Positions 1 through 11,788 of a stretch of DNA of 54,701 nucleotides are shown in pieces. Source of the DNA: Herpetosiphonaceae bacterium. GTDB lineage: Bacteria; Chloroflexota; Chloroflexia; Chloroflexales; Kallotenuaceae. Location: positions 1 to 54,701 of the forward strand of contig DASUTC010000332.1 of the NCBI GenBank assembly GCA_036374795.1. Direction: 5' to 3'. Each line of letters begins with the position of its first letter. Position 1 is the first letter of the stretch. The translations under genes were made by a program, and so were the position numbers. Below the pieces are notes generated by a model, which did not search any database, had not been told where the DNA came from, and worked only from the letters and a program-made list of their open reading frames with translations.

Positions 1-27
1 TTTCTCCCCCCATCACGATTCGATCGA

Positions 28-954
28 TTACCTCGTTACATAGTCGAGCCAGCCGTGCCGATCCTCGGTCGAGCCGTCGAACAGGCCGAAGAAGACCTTT
101 TGGATCTGCGCGGTGATCGGCCCGCGACCACCGGCCTTGACCGGAATGCCGTCGACTGAGCGGATCGGCGATACCTCGGCGGCGGTGCCGGTGAAGAATA
201 GCTCGTCCGCGACATACAGCGCCTCGCGCAGAATTGCCTGCTCGCGCACCTCATAGCCCAGCTCGCGCGCGATGGTGATCACCGTGTCGCGGGTGATGCC
301 CGGCAGCAGCGAGGCGGTCAGCGGCGGCGTGAAGAGCATGCCGTTGCGGATCAGAAACAGGTTCTCGGCAGAGCCTTCGCTCAGGGTGCCGTTGCTGTCG
401 AGCGCGATGCCTTCGACGTAGCCGTTGTTCTGCGCCTCCATCACGATCAACTGCGACGACAGATAGTTGCCGCCAGCCTTCGCCATCGTCGGCAGCGTGT
501 TGGGCGCTGGCCGGTTCCAGCTCGACACGCACACGTCGATCCCGCGCTCCATGCCGTCATCGCCCAGGAAGCGATCCCAGGCGATGGCCGCAACCGCCAC
601 CTCGACGGGCGTTTCTTTGGGCGCGGGGCTGATCTCCCCGAAGCCACGGAACGCGAAAGGCCGCAGATAGGCGCTCTTCAATCCGTTGGCGCGAATCACC
701 TCGTGACAGGCCGCCGACAACTGCTCAGGCGTGTAGCCGATCGGCATGCGGTAGATGCGCGCCGAATCGTAGAAGCGCTCGATGTGCGGCGGCAGGCGGA
801 AGATCGCGGGGCCTAGCGGCGTGGCATAGGCCCGAATGCCCTCAAAAATACTGGACCCGTAGTGGATCGCGTGCGCCATGATGTGGACCGTCGCGTGCTG
901 CCATTCGACTAGCTCACCGTTGAACCAGACAAACTTCGTTGGCGTCATGGGCAT
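28..954 (-). CDS. ilvE: Branched-chain amino acid aminotransferase
   Basis: This is a 308-residue fold-type IV PLP enzyme that does the final transamination giving Val, Leu and Ile (and the reverse reaction) in the cytoplasm. The N-terminus carries the family pattern FVWFNGELVEW followed by HYGSSIFEGIRAY. The PLP Lys lies in the AKAGGNYLSSQ stretch near residue 160, and the phosphate-binding GTLSEGSAENLF motif follows near 190. Length is normal for the family. The start is supported by AAGGAG about 8 nt upstream. It is the last gene of the operon that begins with ilvD at 11485, and 84 bp separate it from cimA. The gene is intact. Confidence 0.95.
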   Translation of the reverse strand: MPMTPTKFVWFNGELVEWQHATVHIMAHAIHYGSSIFEGIRAYATPLGPAIFRLPPHIERFYDSARIYRMPIGYTPEQLSAACHEVIRANGLKSAYLRPFAFRGFGEISPAPKETPVEVAVAAIAWDRFLGDDGMERGIDVCVSSWNRPAPNTLPTMAKAGGNYLSSQLIVMEAQNNGYVEGIALDSNGTLSEGSAENLFLIRNGMLFTPPLTASLLPGITRDTVITIARELGYEVREQAILREALYVADELFFTGTAAEVSPIRSVDGIPVKAGGRGPITAQIQKVFFGLFDGSTEDRHGWLDYVTR

Positions 955-1038
955 GGGAAGTGCTCCTTGGTGTGATACATGTAGCCGGATGCTGAACGGG
1001 TCTGCGCCATGAATCGCGCGCAGGCCCAGGTGGATGTA

Positions 1039-2688
<1,650 letters not shown>

Positions 2689-2703
2689 AGAAACTCCAGG
2701 GGA

Positions 2704-2790
2704 GTTCAAAGTTCCGAGTTCCGAGTTTCACGTTCTACGTTTCAAGTTTCACGTTCCAGGCCCTTGGCGCGCAGCCCTTTGTTCTTTGTG
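2704..2790. repeat. Heptad repeat array between pheA and cimA
   Basis: Consecutive 7-bp units on the plus strand read GTTCAAA, GTTCCGA, GTTCCGA, GTTTCAC, GTTCTAC, GTTTCAA, GTTTCAC, GTTCCAG, then more diverged units and GTTCTTT. The period of 7 is exact. The array is followed by a GGGTGCCCC element and fills almost the whole gap between the two genes. Confidence 0.85.
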
Positions 2791-2811
2791 CGCCCACCGG
2801 GTGCCCCTTCT

Positions 2812-3636
2812 CTAGCCCCGCCAGACCGGATACGAGCCAAAGACCTTGAAGCCCTCGGTGAGCATCGAGACTCGTTCGAGCGCGTCGGCGATGTGCGGCT
2901 GCTCGCGGTGGCCCTCAAGGTCGCACAGAAAGATGTACTGGCCCAGGCGCTCGCGCGCCGGACGCGACTCAAGCTTGGTCAGGTTGATGCTGTGCGCGGC
3001 AAAGACCTGAAGCACGTCGAGCAGCGAGCCGGGCCGGTTCTGTCGCACCGCGAAGCAGATCGAGGTCTTATCATTGCCGGTCGGCGGCACCTGCGTGGGC
3101 GCGATGACCAGAAAGCGTGTCTCGTTGATCTGCTTATCCTGGATATTGCGCGCCAGGATCTGCACCGGGTACAGCTCTGCGGCGCGCGGCGTGCCGATCG
3201 CGGCGCTATGCTCCTCGCTCAGAATCTCCTCGACCGCCGCCGTGGTGCTGAGCGTAGCCGCCATCGTCGCCTTCGGCAGCACGCGCTCGATAAAGCGGCG
3301 GCACTGCGCCAGCGCCTGAGGATGCGAGCGAATGACCTGAATGTCGGCGAGCGATGTCTCCGGCCTGGCGAGCAGCATATGCTGCACCGGCACGACCACC
3401 TCGGCCACAATCGGCAGGTCAGTCTCGTGAATCAGCAGGTCGAGCGTCGTGCCGACCGCGCCTTCGAGCGAGTTTTCCACAGGCAGCACGCCCTGCTCGG
3501 CCACAGCGGTTTCTACCGCCGAGACAACAGCCGGGATGCTGCCCATCGGCAGCAGGGTAGCGCCTGGACCGGCGTGCAGCAGCGCGGCTGCCTCGCTCCA
3601 GGTGCTAGGCGGTCCAAGATAGGCTAGCGTGGTCAT
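2812..3636 (-). CDS. pheA: Prephenate dehydratase
   Basis: This 274-residue monofunctional prephenate dehydratase converts prephenate to phenylpyruvate for phenylalanine synthesis. The substrate-binding PDT domain covers about residues 1-180 and includes [18 protein letters not shown] and a TRFLVIA motif. The C-terminal ACT domain, expected to bind Phe, includes [24 protein letters not shown]. No chorismate mutase domain is fused. The start codon overlaps the leuA stop as ATGA, so translation is probably coupled. Its place inside a branched-chain amino acid operon is unusual and suggests that Phe output follows branched-chain control. Confidence 0.93.
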   Translation of the reverse strand: MTTLAYLGPPSTWSEAAALLHAGPGATLLPMGSIPAVVSAVETAVAEQGVLPVENSLEGAVGTTLDLLIHETDLPIVAEVVVPVQHMLLARPETSLADIQVIRSHPQALAQCRRFIERVLPKATMAATLSTTAAVEEILSEEHSAAIGTPRAAELYPVQILARNIQDKQINETRFLVIAPTQVPPTGNDKTSICFAVRQNRPGSLLDVLQVFAAHSINLTKLESRPARERLGQYIFLCDLEGHREQPHIADALERVSMLTEGFKVFGSYPVWRG

Positions 3637-5312
3637 GCGTCGCGTCCGAGTGTTGAGTTGCCAAAAAGATCGACGGCGTAGGCGGGCGTGTTGGTGTGGG
3701 CGTAGCTTGTGGCTCTGGCGCGCATGCGCTCCTGACGGGCGGCGATCAGCTTATTCAGCGCGCCCATGTACGCATGCGCCGCCGCGACGATGATGTCGGT
3801 ATGAACACCGTGGCCGCTGTACGTTGGCCTGCGCGCATCAGGCTCATCGCGATCAGGCTCGCCGCTGTGATGATGAGCGTTGCCATGGGTCGTTGCCTCC
3901 TCGATTCGAATCGTAACGTTTCCAACCGCGTCGATGCCCTCGGTGATCGCCTGAATCGAGAACTCGGTCAGCACGTTGGCCTGGCCGACTACCCGATTGA
4001 TCGCACGATAGACCGCATCGATCGGCCCGGTGCCCTGGCCCGAGTCGGTACGGATCTCGCCGTCAGGTCCGCGCAGCCGCACGGTCGCGGTGGGGATCGC
4101 CTGGGTGCCGCACGCGACCTGTACGTGCTCCAGGTGCCAGATCGGCGGCGGCTGGTGCAACTGATCGTCGAGCAGCGCCACGATGTCGCGGTCGTCGACG
4201 AACTTCTTTTTGTCGGCCAGGTCTTTGAAGCGGGCGAAGGCGAGCTGCAACTCCTGATCGTTCAGGCTGTAGCCCAGGCGCTCAAGATGCTTGCGGAAGG
4301 CGTGTCGTCCTGAGAGCTTGCCCAGCACCAGCGTCGAGTCTCTGCCGATCGTCTCAGGCCGCATGATCTCGTAGGTCAGGTGGTTCTTGAGCATGCCGTC
4401 CTGGTGAATGCCCGACTCGTGTGAGAATGCGTTCGCGCCGATGATCGCCTTGTTGGGCTGGACCGTCAGGCCGGTGATCGCGCTGACCATACGGCTGGTA
4501 CGCGCGATCTGCGTCGTGTCGATGCGCGTGCCGACGCCGTAGAACTGCCGCCGGGTATGCAGCGCCATCACGATCTCTTCCAGCGCCGCGTTGCCCGCGC
4601 GCTCGCCGATGCCGTTGATCGTACACTCGACCTGCCGCGCGCCGTTGTTGACGCCCGCCAGGCTGTTCGCGACGGCAAAGCCCAGGTCGTCGTGGCAGTG
4701 CGTCGAGATCGTCACGCCGTCCACGCCCGGCACGTGCTCGCGGATGCCCCGGATCAGCGCGCCGTACTCGTCGGGCGTCAGGTAGCCGACCGTATCGGGG
4801 ATGTTGAGGGTGGTCGCGCCCGCCTCGATCGCCACTGCCAGCACCGCGTGGAGAAATGTAGGATCGCTGCGGCCCGCGTCCTCAGGCGAGAACTCGACAT
4901 CAGCGCACAGCGAGCGGGCATAGCCGACCATCTCGCGGACGGTCTGGAGCACCTGCTCGCGGCTCATGCGCAACTTGTGCTCAAGGTGGATGTCTGAGGT
5001 GGCGAGAAAGGTATGAATCCGAGGCTTCGCGGCGGCTTTGACGGCGCTCCAGCAGCGCTCGATGTCCTTGCGGTTGGCGCGGGCCAGACCCGCGATCACC
5101 GGGCCGTCGGGCGTGCCCACGTTCCTGGCGATGGTGTGGACCGCCTCCCAGTCGCCGGTTGAGGCGGCGGGAAATCCGGCCTCGATGATGTCGACACCCA
5201 GCCGCGCAAGCTGCCCCGCGATCTCCAGCTTCTCGGCGGCGGTCATCGTCGCGCCCGGCGATTGCTCGCCGTCGCGCAATGTGGTGTCGAAGATCTTAAC
5301 GTGATCCTCCAT
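3633..5312 (-). CDS. leuA: 2-isopropylmalate synthase
   Basis: This 559-residue enzyme catalyses the first committed step of leucine synthesis, from acetyl-CoA and 2-ketoisovalerate. The barrel begins [18 protein letters not shown], the metal-binding [13 protein letters not shown] lies near residue 205, and [14 protein letters not shown] follows. The C-terminal Leu-sensing domain (about 395-540) contains [19 protein letters not shown]. In that domain, a His- and Asp-rich stretch of about 24 residues (starting [10 protein letters not shown]) replaces what is usually a short loop. AAGGAG lies about 6 nt upstream of the start. The next gene, pheA, overlaps its stop. Confidence 0.95.
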   Translation of the reverse strand: MEDHVKIFDTTLRDGEQSPGATMTAAEKLEIAGQLARLGVDIIEAGFPAASTGDWEAVHTIARNVGTPDGPVIAGLARANRKDIERCWSAVKAAAKPRIHTFLATSDIHLEHKLRMSREQVLQTVREMVGYARSLCADVEFSPEDAGRSDPTFLHAVLAVAIEAGATTLNIPDTVGYLTPDEYGALIRGIREHVPGVDGVTISTHCHDDLGFAVANSLAGVNNGARQVECTINGIGERAGNAALEEIVMALHTRRQFYGVGTRIDTTQIARTSRMVSAITGLTVQPNKAIIGANAFSHESGIHQDGMLKNHLTYEIMRPETIGRDSTLVLGKLSGRHAFRKHLERLGYSLNDQELQLAFARFKDLADKKKFVDDRDIVALLDDQLHQPPPIWHLEHVQVACGTQAIPTATVRLRGPDGEIRTDSGQGTGPIDAVYRAINRVVGQANVLTEFSIQAITEGIDAVGNVTIRIEEATTHGNAHHHSGEPDRDEPDARRPTYSGHGVHTDIIVAAAHAYMGALNKLIAARQERMRARATSYAHTNTPAYAVDLFGNSTLGRDA

Positions 5313-5328
5313 GACGACTCCTTATGTA

Positions 5329-5382
5329 GAACAAATGAACAACGGAACAAAGAACAAAGGAGAACGACGAACAACACAACGT
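5329..5382. repeat. Heptad-like repeat array upstream of leuA
   Basis: GAACAAA-type units lie on the plus strand with spacing of 7-8 nt. This is the one array whose purine-rich strand is opposite to the coding strand of its neighbours. Confidence 0.65.
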
Positions 5383-5862
5383 TCATGGCTCGACCTGATA
5401 ATCCGCATCCATAAATGGGAAGATCGGCTGATCGTCTACGCCAGGAGCCGCATAAGGCACGAGCTCTTCTCGCACCTGGGTGTCGGACTCACGCTTTATA
5501 CGATCCAGATCAAGCATTTTGCTGGTCAAGATCGCCATAATCTCCAAACATTCAGCATGCAGTGCAGCTTCCTCTTCGGCTGTTATCCAACCTGATCGCC
5601 GCAGCAGATCGAGCCAACTGTCGGTTTCCGCCGTTGAGCCACGCGCGATCGAAAGATAGTTGCGGTATGCCCCAGGTACATACCGTCCGTGGCCTTCAGC
5701 GATGTTCGCGCCGATCGATGTGGCTGAGCTAACGATCTGCCGTACCACTACAGCATTTGCCCAGCTTTGGGGAACTTGCTGCACAAGCTGGATGATCTGA
5801 AAGGCCAGTTGTTGCGCCCGCTGCCACACGATCAAGTTGCGATAGGTGTAATTCTTCGCCAC
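5383..5862 (-). CDS. Four-helix-bundle protein (23S rRNA intervening-sequence type)
   Basis: The product is about 160 residues, using a GTG start at 5862 just before KNYTYRNLIVWQRAQQLAF. It matches the small four-helix-bundle family first described from 23S rRNA intervening sequences: YRNLIVWQRA near the N-terminus, then SSATSIGANIAEGHGRY and YRNYLSIARGSTAETDSWLDLL. The biochemical role of the family is not known. An in-frame ATG at 6072 would place the start inside ilvC and run through heptad-repeat DNA, so I rejected it. The SD is not obvious and ATT at 5865 is an alternative start. It sits between ilvC and leuA in the biosynthetic operon and looks like an insertion. Confidence 0.8.
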   Translation of the reverse strand: MAKNYTYRNLIVWQRAQQLAFQIIQLVQQVPQSWANAVVVRQIVSSATSIGANIAEGHGRYVPGAYRNYLSIARGSTAETDSWLDLLRRSGWITAEEEAALHAECLEIMAILTSKMLDLDRIKRESDTQVREELVPYAAPGVDDQPIFPFMDADYQVEP

Positions 5863-5885
5863 AATACAGCCCTCGAATCCATATC

Positions 5886-5918
5886 CTTTGCTCTTTGTTC
5901 TCTGTTCTTTGTTCTCCG

Positions 5919-5920
<2 letters not shown>
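5886..5920. repeat. Heptad repeat array downstream of ilvC
   Basis: Five 7-bp units on the plus strand: CTTTGCT, CTTTGTT, CTCTGTT, CTTTGTT, CTCCGCT. It fills the gap between ilvC and the four-helix-bundle gene. Confidence 0.8.
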
Positions 5921-6956
<1,036 letters not shown>

Positions 6957-7017
6957 CTAGCCTCAGCGTGGAGGAAACGATCGGCGGATGCTCACCGCCC
7001 CGCTGTGCGCGATGCGC

Positions 7018-7140
7018 TTACTTCCACGTCTCGGCGTACTCGCGCCACCAATCGGTCCAAAACTGATCGTCGTCGCGGCGCGTCGTGCTCGTGGTGGTCG
7101 GCTGTTTGCGATCGTCGTTCGTCTTTGTATTGGCGTTCAT
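7018..7140 (-). CDS. Small Trp-rich protein in the ilv operon
   Basis: A 40-codon ORF starts with ATG at 7140 and ends with TAA at 7018. A strong AAGGAG lies 7 nt upstream. The N-terminal half is polar and rich in Thr, Asn, Asp and Arg (begins MNANTKTNDDRK). The C-terminal half is acidic and aromatic, ending FWTDWWREYAETWK with four Trp, which could form an amphipathic helix. It has no run of branched-chain codons, so it is not a leader peptide. It lies between ilvN and ilvC, whose products act in succession. I do not recognise the family. A role as a small partner of AHAS or KARI is only a guess. Confidence 0.65.
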   Translation of the reverse strand: MNANTKTNDDRKQPTTTSTTRRDDDQFWTDWWREYAETWK

Positions 7141-7176
7141 CGCTGTACTCCTTATCGAGTTTCAAGTTTCGAGGTG

Positions 7177-7233
7177 AGGCCCTCACCGGGCCCAGAGGGC
7201 GCCCGCCCTCTCCCGCTGCGGCAGGCGAGGGGG
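7177..7233. repeat. REP-like hairpin repeat
   Basis: It begins GGCCCTCACC and contains CCCTCTCCCGCTGCGGCAGGCGAGGG, a GC-rich imperfect hairpin. Related copies lie at 22420, 25939, 27570 and 27645. It is flanked on both sides by heptad-type sequence. Confidence 0.7.
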
Positions 7234-7239
7234 AGCTTT

Positions 7240-7302
7240 GGTTCTCGGTTCTCGGTTCTCCCCTTTGTTCTCTTGTTCTCTTGTTCCTTTGTTCCTTCGT
7301 CC
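7240..7302. repeat. Heptad repeat array downstream of ilvN
   Basis: On the plus strand it reads GGTTCTC three times, then diverged units with TTGTTCT and TTGTTCC cores, in exact 7-bp register. It ends immediately at the ilvN stop codon. Confidence 0.85.
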
Positions 7303-7303
7303 C

Positions 7304-7816
7304 CTACGCCGCCCGAACGTACGCCTCAGCGCCATGCGCGCCGCCGCCCCGCACCATCGCCACCCGCCCGGTGCGGACCATCTCACGGATGCCGAACGGA
7401 CGCACCAGCTCGATGAACGACTCCACTTTGTCCGCTCCGGCGCTCAGCTCGAAGATCAGCGAGTCGTGCGCGACATCGACGATCTTGGCGCCGAAGACAT
7501 CGGCCAGGCTGTTCAGCTCGGCGCGACGGCTGGGCGGCGCGTGGACCTTGAGCAGCACCAGCTCGCGGGCGACATTCGGGTCGGCGGTGACATCGCTGAC
7601 CTTGAGCACCTCGATCAGGCGGTAGAGCTGCTTGATCACCTGCTCCACGCTGGTCTGGCTGCCGTCCACGACGATCGTCATGCGCGAGACGCCGGACGTT
7701 TCGGTATGGCCGACGGTCAGGCTCTCGATGTTGAAGCCGCGCCGCCGGAAGAGACTTGCCACCCGGTTCAGAACGCCGGGATGATCTTGCATCAGTGCGA
7801 CAAGTGTATGTTTCAT
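7304..7816 (-). CDS. ilvN: Acetolactate synthase small (regulatory) subunit
   Basis: The 170-residue regulatory subunit of AHAS binds the large subunit IlvB and confers valine feedback inhibition. The N-terminal ACT domain is visible as HTLVALMQDHPGVLNRVASL, followed by GFNIESLTVGHTE and SRMTIVVDG. The C-terminal ALS_ss_C domain includes IVDVAHDSLIFELSAGADKV. I chose the ATG at 7816, which has AGGAG close upstream and matches the family N-terminus. A longer in-frame ORF to 7963 runs through heptad-repeat DNA and is rejected. Confidence 0.95.
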   Translation of the reverse strand: MKHTLVALMQDHPGVLNRVASLFRRRGFNIESLTVGHTETSGVSRMTIVVDGSQTSVEQVIKQLYRLIEVLKVSDVTADPNVARELVLLKVHAPPSRRAELNSLADVFGAKIVDVAHDSLIFELSAGADKVESFIELVRPFGIREMVRTGRVAMVRGGGAHGAEAYVRAA

Positions 7817-7850
7817 AGCTGCTCCTGAGTGAACCAAGAGCCAAAGGTCA

Positions 7851-7920
7851 GTTTCTCGGTTCTTGGTTCTTGGTTCTTGGTGCTCCGTGCCCGGCCCTGT
7901 GTTCTCTATTCTTTGTTCTT
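7851..7920. repeat. Heptad repeat array between ilvB and ilvN
   Basis: The plus strand carries GGTTCTT in tandem, then GTGTTCTC, ATTCTTT and GTTCTTC, mostly in 7-bp register. It lies in the 179-bp gap between the two AHAS subunit genes. Confidence 0.85.
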
Positions 7921-7995
7921 CCTGCCACCCCGTGTGGAGAGGAGAAGAACTGGCGGGGGACACTCACACACCCCCGGCCTTCGCGATGCGCGGCC

Positions 7996-9702
7996 CTACA
8001 CCTCAACCATCGGCGACTCGGTGATCATCTCGCCGATCGACGCGCCGGGAGCGACCATCGGATACACGTTGACCTCGCGCTCGACCTGGAACTCGATCAG
8101 CAGCGGGCCGGGCGTATCGTAGGCCGCGTTGATCGCGTCGGCGACCTGCGACTGGTGCGTGACGCGCACGCCGGGAATGCCGTACGCCTCGGCAACTTTG
8201 ATGAAGTCGGGGCTCCACATCGGCGTGGCCGAGTAGCGCCGATCGTGGAACAGCTCCTGCCACTGGCGCACCATGCCGAGGTAGCCGTTGTTGATGATCG
8301 CAATCTTGACCGGCAGGCCCTCCTGCACCACCGTCGCCAACTCCTGCATATTCATCTGGAAGCCGCCGTCTCCGGCGATAACCCAGACCGTCTCGCCGGG
8401 CTGCGCCATCTGCGCGCCGATCGCCGCCGGAAGCGCAAAGCCCATCGTGCCGAGGCCGCCGCTCGTGATCTGCGTGTGCGGATGGAGCCAGTCGATCAAC
8501 TGCGCCGCCCACATCTGATGCTGGCCCACGTCGGTGCAGACGCGGTACGCGCCGCGCTGGTTGACGATCTCGGTAAAGGTGGCGAAGACATCGTGCGGCA
8601 TGAACATCTGCGTATCGGGGCGGTGGTACTGCTGCCGGTGCAGGTGCTCGTCGCGGATCGCATGGATATGGCGGACCCAGGCGGTACACTCGCGCGGCGG
8701 CAGCTCTTCGAGCATCGTCCGCAGCACCAGTTGCGCGTCGCCCACGATCGGCACATCTGCACGAATATTCTTGCCAATCTCCGAAGGATCGATGTCGATG
8801 TGGATGATCTTGGCGTGCGGCGCGAACGACGAGGTCTTGCCGGTGACGCGGTCGTCGAAGCGGCTGCCGATGTTGAGGATCAGATCGCACTCCTGAATCG
8901 CGCGATTGTTGTGGACCCAGCCGTGCATACCGGGCATGCCCAGCGCCAGCGGATGATCTTCGGGGAAACAGCCGATGCCGAGCAGCGTCGTGATCACCGG
9001 CATGCCCGTGCGCTCGGCCAGCTCGCGCAGCTCGGCGAACGCGCCTGAGAGTTGCACGCCGCGTCCGGCCAGGATCAGCGGCTTCTGCGCCGCGCCGATC
9101 AGCTTGATCGCCTCGCGAACCTGGCGGCGATTGCCCTCGTAGGTCGGCCTGTAGCCGGGCAGCGAGACGCTTTCGGGCCAGCGCGGCGTGGTGCGGGCCT
9201 GCTGCGCGTTCTTCGCCACATCGATCAGCACCGGGCCGGGCCGCCCCGTCCGCGCGATATGAAACGCCTCTTTGAAGACCGCCGCCAGATCGTCGATCTC
9301 GGTGACGAGGTAGTTATGCTTGGTGATCGGCTGCGTAATGCCGGTGACATCAGTCTCCTGAAAGGCATCCTTGCCGATGAACTGCGCGGCCACCTGGCCG
9401 GTGATCGCCACGATCGGCACGCTGTCCATCATCGCATCGGCCAGCGCCGTCACCAGATTGGTCGCGCCGGGGCCGCTGGTCGCCACGCACACGCCGACCT
9501 TACCCGATGCGCGGGCGTAGCCCTCGGCGGCATGGCCCGCCGCCTGCTCATGCCGCACCAGCACGTGCTTCAGTTCGGGATACTCCGGCAGCGCATGATA
9601 GAAGGGCATAATCGCGCCGCCGGGATAGCCGAACATAATCTCCACACCCTCGCGGATGAGCGCCTCGCACATAATCTGGGCGCCGGTTCGTGTTTCTGAC
9701 AT
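7996..9702 (-). CDS. ilvB: Acetolactate synthase large (catalytic) subunit
   Basis: This 568-residue ThDP- and FAD-dependent catalytic subunit forms acetolactate or acetohydroxybutyrate. The N-terminal PYR domain has FGYPGGAIMPFYHAL and the catalytic Glu in LVRHEQAAGHAAEGYARASG. The central domain contains the FAD-contacting region, and the C-terminal PP domain carries the ThDP motif GDGGFQMNMQELATV with NNGYLGMVRQWQ. The start at 9702 has TTAGGAGC about 6 nt upstream. The longer in-frame ORF to 9819 is repeat-derived. It lies downstream of ilvD and upstream of its partner ilvN. Confidence 0.97.
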   Translation of the reverse strand: MSETRTGAQIMCEALIREGVEIMFGYPGGAIMPFYHALPEYPELKHVLVRHEQAAGHAAEGYARASGKVGVCVATSGPGATNLVTALADAMMDSVPIVAITGQVAAQFIGKDAFQETDVTGITQPITKHNYLVTEIDDLAAVFKEAFHIARTGRPGPVLIDVAKNAQQARTTPRWPESVSLPGYRPTYEGNRRQVREAIKLIGAAQKPLILAGRGVQLSGAFAELRELAERTGMPVITTLLGIGCFPEDHPLALGMPGMHGWVHNNRAIQECDLILNIGSRFDDRVTGKTSSFAPHAKIIHIDIDPSEIGKNIRADVPIVGDAQLVLRTMLEELPPRECTAWVRHIHAIRDEHLHRQQYHRPDTQMFMPHDVFATFTEIVNQRGAYRVCTDVGQHQMWAAQLIDWLHPHTQITSGGLGTMGFALPAAIGAQMAQPGETVWVIAGDGGFQMNMQELATVVQEGLPVKIAIINNGYLGMVRQWQELFHDRRYSATPMWSPDFIKVAEAYGIPGVRVTHQSQVADAINAAYDTPGPLLIEFQVEREVNVYPMVAPGASIGEMITESPMVEV

Positions 9703-9713
9703 GGTATTGCTCC

Positions 9714-9796
9714 TAAGAACAGAGAACAAAGAACATTGGGAATGCACAAAGAACAGATTCGGAGAACTCCGTTGTTCTCTGTTTTCTCTTAGTTCT
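9714..9796. repeat. Inverted heptad array between ilvD and ilvB
   Basis: AAGAACAGAGAACAAAGAAC on the plus strand is followed after about 40 nt by the complementary GTTGTTCTCTG and TAGTTCTT. The gap transcript can fold back on itself, as in the copy inside cimA. Confidence 0.75.
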
Positions 9797-11485
9797 TCAG
9801 ACCTCCAACACAGCGCCATTGCTTGCGTTCGTCACCATCTGGGTGTAGCGGGCCAGCCAGCCACGGGCGTACTTGCGCGCGGGAGCCTGCCAGTCCGCTC
9901 GCCGTGCCGCCAGCTCATCGTCGCCTAGCTCGACGATCATTGAGCGCGCGGGCAGGTCGATCGTGATCATGTCGCCGTCGCGCAGCAGCGCCAGCGGGCC
10001 GCCCTCGGCAGCTTCAGGGGAGGCATGCCCGATGCACAGGCCGCGCGTGCCGCCCGAAAAGCGGCCATCGGTGATCAGCGCGACCGTCGAGCTGAGCGCG
10101 GGCATGCCCTTGATCATGCTGGTCAGCGCCAGCATCTCGCGCATGCCGGGACCGCCGCGCGGCCCCTCGTAGCGCACGATCACCACGTCGCCGGGCTGAA
10201 TACCGCCGTTGATCGCGGCGTTGGTGGCAATCTCTTCGCTGTCGAAGCAGCGCGCGGGGCCGCGAAAGGTCATCTGATGCTGATCGACCGCGCCGACCTT
10301 GACCACCGCTCCCGCAGGCGCGAGATTGCCGAAGAGCACGCACAGGCCGCCGCGCGCCGAGTGCGGCTGCTCGATCGGGCGGATACATTCGGGGTTGGCG
10401 TTGCGCGCGACTTCGAGGTTCTCGCCCAGCGTGCGGCCCGTAACCGTCAGCGCGTCAAGCGCCAGCGCGTCGGGCTTGTGCGCAAGCTCTTTCAAGATCG
10501 CGGGAATACCGCCCGCCAGGTGTACATCCTCGATATGCCACTGCCGATCGCCGTCCCACGCGGGGCTGACCTTCGCCAGATGCGGCACGCGCTCGGCTAC
10601 CTCGTTGAAGCGCGCCACGGGATAGTCTACGTCGGCCTCACGGGCCAGCGCCAGCACATGCAGCACCGTGTTGGTGCTGCCGCCCATCGCCACATCCAGC
10701 GCCACCGCGTTATCGATCGCCGCAGGCGTGACGATCGCGCGAAAGGTGATCTGCGCCTTGATCAGCTCCATCAGTTGCCGCGCCGCGCGCTGCGCCAGAT
10801 CGCGACGCTCAGGGCTGACCGCGAGGATCGTGCCGTTGCCGGGCAGCGCCACGCCGAGCGCCTCGCACAGGCAGTTCATGCTGTTGGCGGTGAACATGCC
10901 GGAGCACGAGCCGCAGGTGGGGCAGCCGTTGCGCTCCAGATCGAGCAGCCGCTGGTCGTCGATCTTGCCGCTGGCATACGCGCCCACGCCCTCGAAGACA
11001 CTGATCAGATCGACCTTCTGGCCGGTCGAGTCGACACCCGCTTTCATCGGCCCGCCCGACACGAAGATCGTCGGGATGTTGACGCGAGCCGCGCCCATCA
11101 GCATGCCGGGCACGATCTTGTCGCAGTTGGGAATGCAGATCAGGCCGTCGAAGCAGTGCGCTGCGACCACCGTCTCGACCGAGTCGGCGATCAGCTCGCG
11201 CGACGGCAGCGAGTAGCGCATGCCCTCATGGCCCATCACGATGCCGTCGTCCACGCCGATCGTGTTGAACTCGAACGGCACGCCGCCCGCCGCGCGGATC
11301 GCCTCCTTGACGATGCGCCCGAACTCTTGCAGATGCACATGCCCCGGAATAATATCGATGTACGAGTTACAGACCGCAATAAACGGCTTGCCAAAATCCT
11401 GCTCGTCGCGGATTGCGCCGGTTGCGCGTAAGAGTGAGCGATGAGGGGCGCGCTCAAAGCCGCGTTTGATCGTGTCCGACCGCAT
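9797..11485 (-). CDS. ilvD: Dihydroxy-acid dehydratase
   Basis: This 562-residue Fe-S dehydratase makes 2-ketoisovalerate and 2-keto-3-methylvalerate. Cluster cysteines lie in [12 protein letters not shown] and [18 protein letters not shown], and the substrate/metal region is in [14 protein letters not shown]. The C-terminal [15 protein letters not shown] and [19 protein letters not shown] motifs are intact. GGAGGAACT precedes the ATG. It is the first structural gene after the leader and attenuator at 11732-11907, with about 245 nt between terminator and start codon in which I see no further gene. Confidence 0.97.
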   Translation of the reverse strand: MRSDTIKRGFERAPHRSLLRATGAIRDEQDFGKPFIAVCNSYIDIIPGHVHLQEFGRIVKEAIRAAGGVPFEFNTIGVDDGIVMGHEGMRYSLPSRELIADSVETVVAAHCFDGLICIPNCDKIVPGMLMGAARVNIPTIFVSGGPMKAGVDSTGQKVDLISVFEGVGAYASGKIDDQRLLDLERNGCPTCGSCSGMFTANSMNCLCEALGVALPGNGTILAVSPERRDLAQRAARQLMELIKAQITFRAIVTPAAIDNAVALDVAMGGSTNTVLHVLALAREADVDYPVARFNEVAERVPHLAKVSPAWDGDRQWHIEDVHLAGGIPAILKELAHKPDALALDALTVTGRTLGENLEVARNANPECIRPIEQPHSARGGLCVLFGNLAPAGAVVKVGAVDQHQMTFRGPARCFDSEEIATNAAINGGIQPGDVVIVRYEGPRGGPGMREMLALTSMIKGMPALSSTVALITDGRFSGGTRGLCIGHASPEAAEGGPLALLRDGDMITIDLPARSMIVELGDDELAARRADWQAPARKYARGWLARYTQMVTNASNGAVLEV

Positions 11486-11731
11486 AGTTCCTCCCCCGGC
11501 GGCCTGCCGTGGGTCAAAGGGCGATTGATAGCGCCAGCCAAAGCCATGCCTCAGGTGCAGGCTGCTGAACGATCGACATCAAAGCATCAGCGCTGTGGTC
11601 GGTGCGCCGTCGTGGCGCGGGTGTTTGGGAAGAGCCGTCCGCGGCATTGTGGACAACAGGCGCAGAGGAGTGCGGCTGTTGGTGCGACTCTGGTTCTGTT
11701 ATCGGCGGTGCGACATTGCCTGCCGGGTACT

Positions 11732-11763
11732 AAAAAACCCTTCCGCGCTCTGCGGAAGGGTTT
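11732..11763 (-). terminator. Attenuator terminator of the ilv operon
   Basis: On the minus strand a perfect 12-bp stem (AAACCCTTCCGC / GCGGAAGGGTTT) with a 5-nt loop runs into a TTTTTT tract, which partly overlaps the 3' arm. It lies between the leader peptide stop and ilvD. It is therefore positioned to end transcription before the structural genes. Confidence 0.88.
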
Positions 11764-11788
11764 GAACGTTGCCTTGGTTCTGTTCGCG

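Noticed and set aside
2704-2790. Heptad arrays as CRISPR repeats
   Set aside because: The unit is 7 bp in direct tandem with no unique spacers of constant length, and there are no cas genes.
7817-7963. N-terminal extension of ilvN (and similar for ilvB 9703-9819, carB 25833-26003, cimA 2689-2709)
   Set aside because: The extensions are translated repeat DNA without SD. Internal ATGs with SD and matching family N-termini were chosen.
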